Assembly: GCA_025934635.1 (NCBI GenBank)
Contig: JAICWX010000355.1
Location: forward strand, 1 to 8,754
Direction: 5' to 3'
Length of the DNA stretch: 8,754 bases
Source of the DNA: Streptosporangiaceae bacterium
GTDB taxonomy: Bacteria; Actinomycetota; Actinomycetes; Streptosporangiales; Streptosporangiaceae
Shown here: in pieces, positions 5,124 to 8,754 of the stretch
Numbering within the stretch: position 1 is the first letter of the stretch
Layout of the letters: each line of letters begins with the position of its first letter
Position numbers and translations under genes: made by a program
The notes under the pieces: model-generated
Databases searched by the model: none
Told to the model about the DNA's origin: nothing
Seen by the model: the letters and a program-made list of their open reading frames with translations, nothing else

Positions 5124-6668
5124 GTGGACCTCGCGCGCAACCTCATCGGCCGGATCAACGTCGGCGACAGCCTGACCCGCACCGCCGCGAGCAGGCCGGA
5201 TCAGCTCGCGGTGGTGGACGGCGACCGCCGCTTCACCTACGCCGAGTTCAACGGCTACGTCAACCGGCTCGCCCACGGGCTGGCCGGCCGGGGCTACCAG
5301 CGCGGGTCCGCGCTCGCGCTGGCCTCCGGCAACAGCGCCGACTTCCTCGCGGTCTACTACGCGTGCGCCAAGCTCGGCGTGGTCTGCGTGCCGGTCAACC
5401 TGGGCTGGCGGCCGGACGAGGTCGCCTACGTGCTCGGCCATTCCCGGGCCCGCGGCATCGTGGTGGAAACCCAGCTGGTGACGGCGCTGCAAGACGCCGT
5501 CGCCAAGGTGCCCGCGGTCACCGACGTGATCGTGGCCCCGGACGACCTCCAGGCCCTGGCCGCGCACGGCAACGCCGCCGAGCCCCAGGTGTTCGTGGAT
5601 GACCGCGACGCGCTCAGCTACCTGTACACCTCGGGCACCACGTCCTTCCCCAAGGGCGTGGTCGGCTCGCACGTGGCCATCTACCTGGAGTCCATGTCGG
5701 GCGCCCTGGACTCCGGCTGGCGCGCCGACGACCGGTTCGTGGCCATGATGCCGATGTTCCATACCGCGCAGCTCAACGCGTTCTGCACGCCCGCGATCAT
5801 GGTCGGCGCGACCATCTACGTGCTGCGCGGCTTCGACCCCGCGGCCCTGCTCGGCCTGATCGAGCGCGAGCGGATCACCCAGATCTTCGGCCTGCCGATG
5901 ATGTTCCGGGCCGCGCTGGACCACGAGGGCTTCGCCCGACGCGACCTGTCCAGCCTGCGCCGGGCGGTCTACGCGATGGCGCCGATGCCCGACGACCTCA
6001 TCCGCCGCTGCCTGGACGGCTTCGGCTGCGACTTCGCGCTGCTGTTCGGGCAGACCGAGATGAGCCCGATCACCACGCTGTTCCGGCCCGAGCACCAGCT
6101 CTCCCATATCGGCGCGGTCGGCACCCCGCTGCTCGGCGTGCAGGTCGCGATCATGGGCCCGGACGGCGAACTGCTGCCGCCCGGCGAGATCGGCGAGATC
6201 GTCTACCGCGGGCCGAGCACCATGTCCGGCTACCTGGACAACGCCGACGCCACCGACCAGGCGTTCGCGCACGGCTGGTTCCACTCCGGCGACGTCGGCC
6301 ATTTCGGTGACGACGGCGTGCTGTGGTTCACCGACCGCTACAAGGACGTCATCAAGACCGGCGGCGAGAACGTCGCCTCGATCGAGGTGGAGAAGGCGAT
6401 CTACGCCGCCGACCCGCGGGTCGCCGAGACGGTCGTGGTCGGCCTGCCGCACCAGCACTGGACCGAGGCGATCACCGCCGTCGTGGTGCCCAAACCGGGC
6501 CAGGTGATCGACCCGGCCGAGCTGATCACCACGCTCAAGGGCACGCTGGACGGGTACAAGGTGCCCAAGGCGGTCATCTTCGCCGACGAGCTGCCCAAGA
6601 CCTCGACCGGCAAGATCCAGAAGAACGTCCTGCGGTCCGAGCACGCCGATCACTACAAGGAGGCCTGA
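5124..6668 (+). CDS. AMP-forming acyl-CoA synthetase (FadD-like, ANL superfamily)
   Basis: 514-residue ligase that activates a free carboxylic acid with ATP and CoA through an acyl-adenylate. Core motifs are all intact: P-loop YTSGTTSFPKG (168-178), FGQTEMSP (308-315), GWFHSGD (384-390), hinge-region DRYKDVIKTGGEN (404-416) and the C-terminal lysine motif PKTSTGKIQK (491-500) with catalytic Lys497. Length is normal for a stand-alone FadD-type enzyme; there is no carrier or reductase domain and no signal peptide. The GTG start has AGGAGT 6 bases upstream, immediately behind the dehydrogenase stop. Its place between dehydrogenase and carboxylase genes suggests that the pathway takes up a free acid rather than receiving a CoA ester from keto-acid oxidation. 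Chain length and branching preference cannot be told from these motifs. Confidence 0.93.
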   Translation: MDLARNLIGRINVGDSLTRTAASRPDQLAVVDGDRRFTYAEFNGYVNRLAHGLAGRGYQRGSALALASGNSADFLAVYYACAKLGVVCVPVNLGWRPDEVAYVLGHSRARGIVVETQLVTALQDAVAKVPAVTDVIVAPDDLQALAAHGNAAEPQVFVDDRDALSYLYTSGTTSFPKGVVGSHVAIYLESMSGALDSGWRADDRFVAMMPMFHTAQLNAFCTPAIMVGATIYVLRGFDPAALLGLIERERITQIFGLPMMFRAALDHEGFARRDLSSLRRAVYAMAPMPDDLIRRCLDGFGCDFALLFGQTEMSPITTLFRPEHQLSHIGAVGTPLLGVQVAIMGPDGELLPPGEIGEIVYRGPSTMSGYLDNADATDQAFAHGWFHSGDVGHFGDDGVLWFTDRYKDVIKTGGENVASIEVEKAIYAADPRVAETVVVGLPHQHWTEAITAVVVPKPGQVIDPAELITTLKGTLDGYKVPKAVIFADELPKTSTGKIQKNVLRSEHADHYKEA

Positions 6669-6672
6669 CCGG

Positions 6673-8268
6673 GTGCCGGTTCTCACTTCCCACGTCGAGG
6701 CGGACAGCGAGACCTTCCGCGCCAACCGCGCCGCCCAGCTCGCCGTGCTGAAACAGCTGGACGAGCAGCTCGAGCTGGCCATCGCCGGCGGCGGGGAACG
6801 CTACCAGCAGCGGCACCGCGACCGGGGCAAGCTGCTGGCCCGCGAGCGGATCGAGCTGCTCCTCGACCCGGACAGCCCGTTCCTCGAGCTGTCCCCGCTG
6901 GCCGCCTGGGGGACCGGGTTCACCGTCGGCGCCAGCGTGATAACCGGCATCGGGGTGATCTGCGGCGTCGAGTGCGTGATCATCGCGCACGACCCGACCG
7001 TCCGGGGCGGCGCCATGAACCCCTACTCGCTGCGCAAGACGCTGCGCGCGCTGGAGATCGCCCGGGTCAACCGGCTGCCGGTGATGAACCTGGTGGAGTC
7101 GGGCGGCGCCGACCTGCCGACCCAGGCCGACCTGTTCGTCCCGGCCGGGCGGATCTTCCACGAGCTGACCGAGCTGTCCGGCCTCGCCATTCCCACCGTG
7201 GCCCTGGTGTTCGGCAACTCCACCGCGGGCGGCGCCTACGTGCCCGGCATGTGCGACTACGCCGTCATGGTGGACGGCCGGGCCAAGGTGTTCCTGGGCG
7301 GGCCGCCGCTGGTGAAGATGGCCACCGGCGAGGAATCCGACGACGAGTCGCTGGGCGGCGCCGAGATGCACTCCCGGGTCTCCGGCCTCTCCGACTACTT
7401 CGCCGTCGACGAACTCGACGCGATCCGCCTCGGCCGCGCCATCATGACCAGGGTCAACTGGCGCAAGCAGGGCCCGGCGCCGGGACCGGTGACCGAGCCG
7501 CGGTACGACCCGGACGAGATCCTCGGCATCGTCTCGGCCGACGTGAAGGTCCCGTTCGACCCGCGCGAGATCCTCGCCCGGGTGGCCGACGGCTCGGAGT
7601 TCGACGAGTACAAGCCGCTGTACGGCACCTCGCTGGTCACCGGCTGGGCCCGGGTGCACGGCTACCCGGTCGGGGTGCTGGCCAACCACCGCGGCGTGCT
7701 GTTCAGCGAGGAGGCCAAGAAGGCCAGCGAGTTCATCCTGCTGGCCAACTCCACCGACACGCCCCTGGTATTCCTGCAGAACACGACCGGCTACATGGTC
7801 GGCGCCAGCTACGAGCAGGGCGGCATCATCAAGGACGGCGCGAAGATGATCAACGCGGTGACCAACTCCGCGGTCCCGCACCTGACCGTCAACATGGCGT
7901 CCTCGTTCGGGGCCGGCAACTACGGCATGTCCGGCCGCGCCTACGACCCGCGCCTGATGTTCGCCTGGCCGGGCGCCAAGCTCGCCGTGATGGGCGCGCC
8001 TCAGCTGGCCGGGGTGATGTCCATCGTCGGCCGGGCCTCGGCCGCGTCCGCCGGGCGGCCGTTCGACGAGGAAGCCGACCGGGCCCGCACCGCCCAGATC
8101 GAGGCCCAGATCGAGGCCGAGTCGCACTCCTTCTTTGTCACCGCCCGCCTGTACGACGACGGCATCATCGACCCCCGCGATACCCGCACCGTCCTCGGCC
8201 TGTCCCTGTCCGCCGTGCACAGCGGCCCGGTGGCCGGACGCCGCGGCTTCGGCGTCTTCCGGATGTGA
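6673..8268 (+). CDS. Acyl-CoA carboxylase carboxyltransferase (beta) subunit, methylcrotonyl-CoA carboxylase type
   Basis: 531-residue crotonase-fold carboxyltransferase that moves CO2 from biotin to an acyl-CoA. The N-terminal half has the CoA-site motif NLVESGGADLPTQ (139-151) and the glycine-rich FGNSTAGGAYVPG (180-192). The C-terminal biotin-side half has FLQNTTGYMVG (367-377), GIIKDGAKM (384-392) and SFGAGNYGMSGRAY (411-424). The pair MVGxxYExxGxxKDGAKM and GAGNYGMxGRAY is characteristic of methylcrotonyl- and geranyl-CoA carboxylase beta subunits; propionyl-CoA subunits differ there. The GTG start at 6673 follows AAGGAGG (6657-6663), which lies within the synthetase's last codons; only 4 bases separate the genes. 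The biotin carboxylase gene follows at once, so the two should form one holoenzyme. Methylcrotonyl-CoA is the simplest substrate guess; another beta-methyl enoyl-CoA is equally compatible. Confidence 0.92.
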   Translation: MPVLTSHVEADSETFRANRAAQLAVLKQLDEQLELAIAGGGERYQQRHRDRGKLLARERIELLLDPDSPFLELSPLAAWGTGFTVGASVITGIGVICGVECVIIAHDPTVRGGAMNPYSLRKTLRALEIARVNRLPVMNLVESGGADLPTQADLFVPAGRIFHELTELSGLAIPTVALVFGNSTAGGAYVPGMCDYAVMVDGRAKVFLGGPPLVKMATGEESDDESLGGAEMHSRVSGLSDYFAVDELDAIRLGRAIMTRVNWRKQGPAPGPVTEPRYDPDEILGIVSADVKVPFDPREILARVADGSEFDEYKPLYGTSLVTGWARVHGYPVGVLANHRGVLFSEEAKKASEFILLANSTDTPLVFLQNTTGYMVGASYEQGGIIKDGAKMINAVTNSAVPHLTVNMASSFGAGNYGMSGRAYDPRLMFAWPGAKLAVMGAPQLAGVMSIVGRASAASAGRPFDEEADRARTAQIEAQIEAESHSFFVTARLYDDGIIDPRDTRTVLGLSLSAVHSGPVAGRRGFGVFRM

Positions 8269-8271
8269 GGA
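8267..8271 (+). promoter_or_regulatory. Ribosome-binding site supporting a TTG start
   Basis: GAGGA overlaps the stop codon of the carboxyltransferase gene and lies 4 bases before TTG at 8276. No in-frame ATG or GTG lies near the family's expected N-terminus, so this site supports a TTG start. Confidence 0.6.
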
Positions 8272-8275
8272 CGAA

Positions 8276-8754
8276 TTGATCACCAAGCTCCTCATCGCCA
8301 ACCGCGGCGAGATCGCGGCCCGTATCATCCGGTCCGCCCACGCCCTCGGCATCGCCACCGTCGCGGTCTACTCCGACCCCGACGCCGATGCGCCCTACGT
8401 CACGCTGGCAGGCGAGGCCGTCCGGCTGCCCGGCGCGGCGCCCGCGGACACCTACCTGCGCGGCGACCTCATCGTGGCGGCGGCCGCCGCCACCGGCGCC
8501 GACGCGGTCCACCCCGGCTACGGGTTCCTGTCCGAGAACGCGGCGTTCGCCCGGGCCTGCGCCGGCGCCGGGCTGATCTTCGTCGGCCCCGCGGCCGAGA
8601 CCATCGCCGCCATGGGCGACAAGGTCAAGGCCAAGGCCATCATGGCCGCGGCCGGCGTGCCGGTGCTGCCCAGCGCCACCATCGCGGCCGACGGCACCGG
8701 GGACCTCGACGCGGCGGCGGCCGAGGTCGGGTTTCCCTTGCTGGTCAAGGCGGC
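8276..8754 (+). CDS. Acyl-CoA carboxylase biotin carboxylase (alpha) subunit (partial, C-terminus beyond window)
   Basis: Only the first 159 codons are visible. They are the biotin-carboxylase N-terminal domain and the start of the ATP-grasp domain of a protein that carboxylates biotin with ATP and bicarbonate. Clear family motifs: KLLIANRGEIAARIIR (4-19), AVHPGYGFLSENAAFA (77-92), GDK (114-116) with a conserved ATP-site Lys, and FPLLVKA (153-159) just before the glycine-rich ATP loop that would follow past the edge. The TTG start at 8276 gives MITKLLIANRGEI, which matches the usual N-terminus; the gene begins 7 bases after the carboxyltransferase stop. In actinomycetes such subunits usually continue to about 650 residues and end with a biotin-carrier domain, not visible here. 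It pairs with the carboxyltransferase subunit upstream. Confidence 0.93.
   Translation, partial: MITKLLIANRGEIAARIIRSAHALGIATVAVYSDPDADAPYVTLAGEAVRLPGAAPADTYLRGDLIVAAAAATGADAVHPGYGFLSENAAFARACAGAGLIFVGPAAETIAAMGDKVKAKAIMAAAGVPVLPSATIAADGTGDLDAAAAEVGFPLLVKA

Noticed and set aside
5004..8358. Two minus-strand frames of about 590 codons (5004-6782 and 6574-8358)
   Set aside because: They mirror the synthetase and carboxyltransferase genes, are full of low-complexity Gly/Val/Arg/His-Asp runs, and have no motif or ribosome-binding site.

Overview
This window comes from a very GC-rich, actinomycete-type chromosome. The signs are strong G/C preference at third codon positions, GTG and TTG starts, long spurious antisense ORFs, TetR regulators controlling lipid genes, and an actinobacterial-style layout of acyl-CoA genes. 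The species cannot be told from the sequence. I see no tRNA, rRNA, CRISPR array, insertion sequence or phage gene, and no gene-free stretch longer than about 160 bases.

Left part (1-2157, minus strand), read right to left: a TetR regulator (2157-1525), a membrane di-iron fatty-acid desaturase/hydroxylase-like protein (1415-288) and a Rieske [2Fe-2S] ferredoxin cut by the window edge (251-1). The last two resemble the MocD/MocE oxygenase-ferredoxin pair. The desaturase has its own likely promoter, flanked by two related palindromes.

Middle (2158-3964): an alpha/beta hydrolase (2316-3191) is divergent from the first TetR gene. The shared intergenic region holds two copies of a GACCGAC/GTCGGTC palindrome, one of them between the -35 and -10 of the hydrolase promoter. 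The hydrolase has an Asp nucleophile, as in haloalkane dehalogenases, but appears to lack the catalytic His. A strong hairpin separates it from a convergent second TetR gene (3900-3238).

Right part (3965-8754, plus strand): a tight four-gene operon divergent from the second TetR. It encodes an acyl-CoA dehydrogenase, an AMP-forming acyl-CoA synthetase, an acyl-CoA carboxylase carboxyltransferase (beta) subunit of methylcrotonyl-CoA carboxylase type, and the N-terminus of the matching biotin carboxylase (alpha) subunit. The spacers are 4-10 bases and all four starts are non-ATG. The likely logic is to activate a free acid to its CoA ester, desaturate it at alpha-beta, then carboxylate the enoyl-CoA, as in leucine/isovalerate or acyclic-isoprenoid breakdown. 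A GTGA-N8-TCAC palindrome lies at the expected transcription start, and a second copy lies at the far end of the TetR gene.

Taken together this looks like a regulated catabolic locus for a branched or hydrocarbon-derived acid. That the left oxygenase module feeds the right CoA module is an inference from proximity only.
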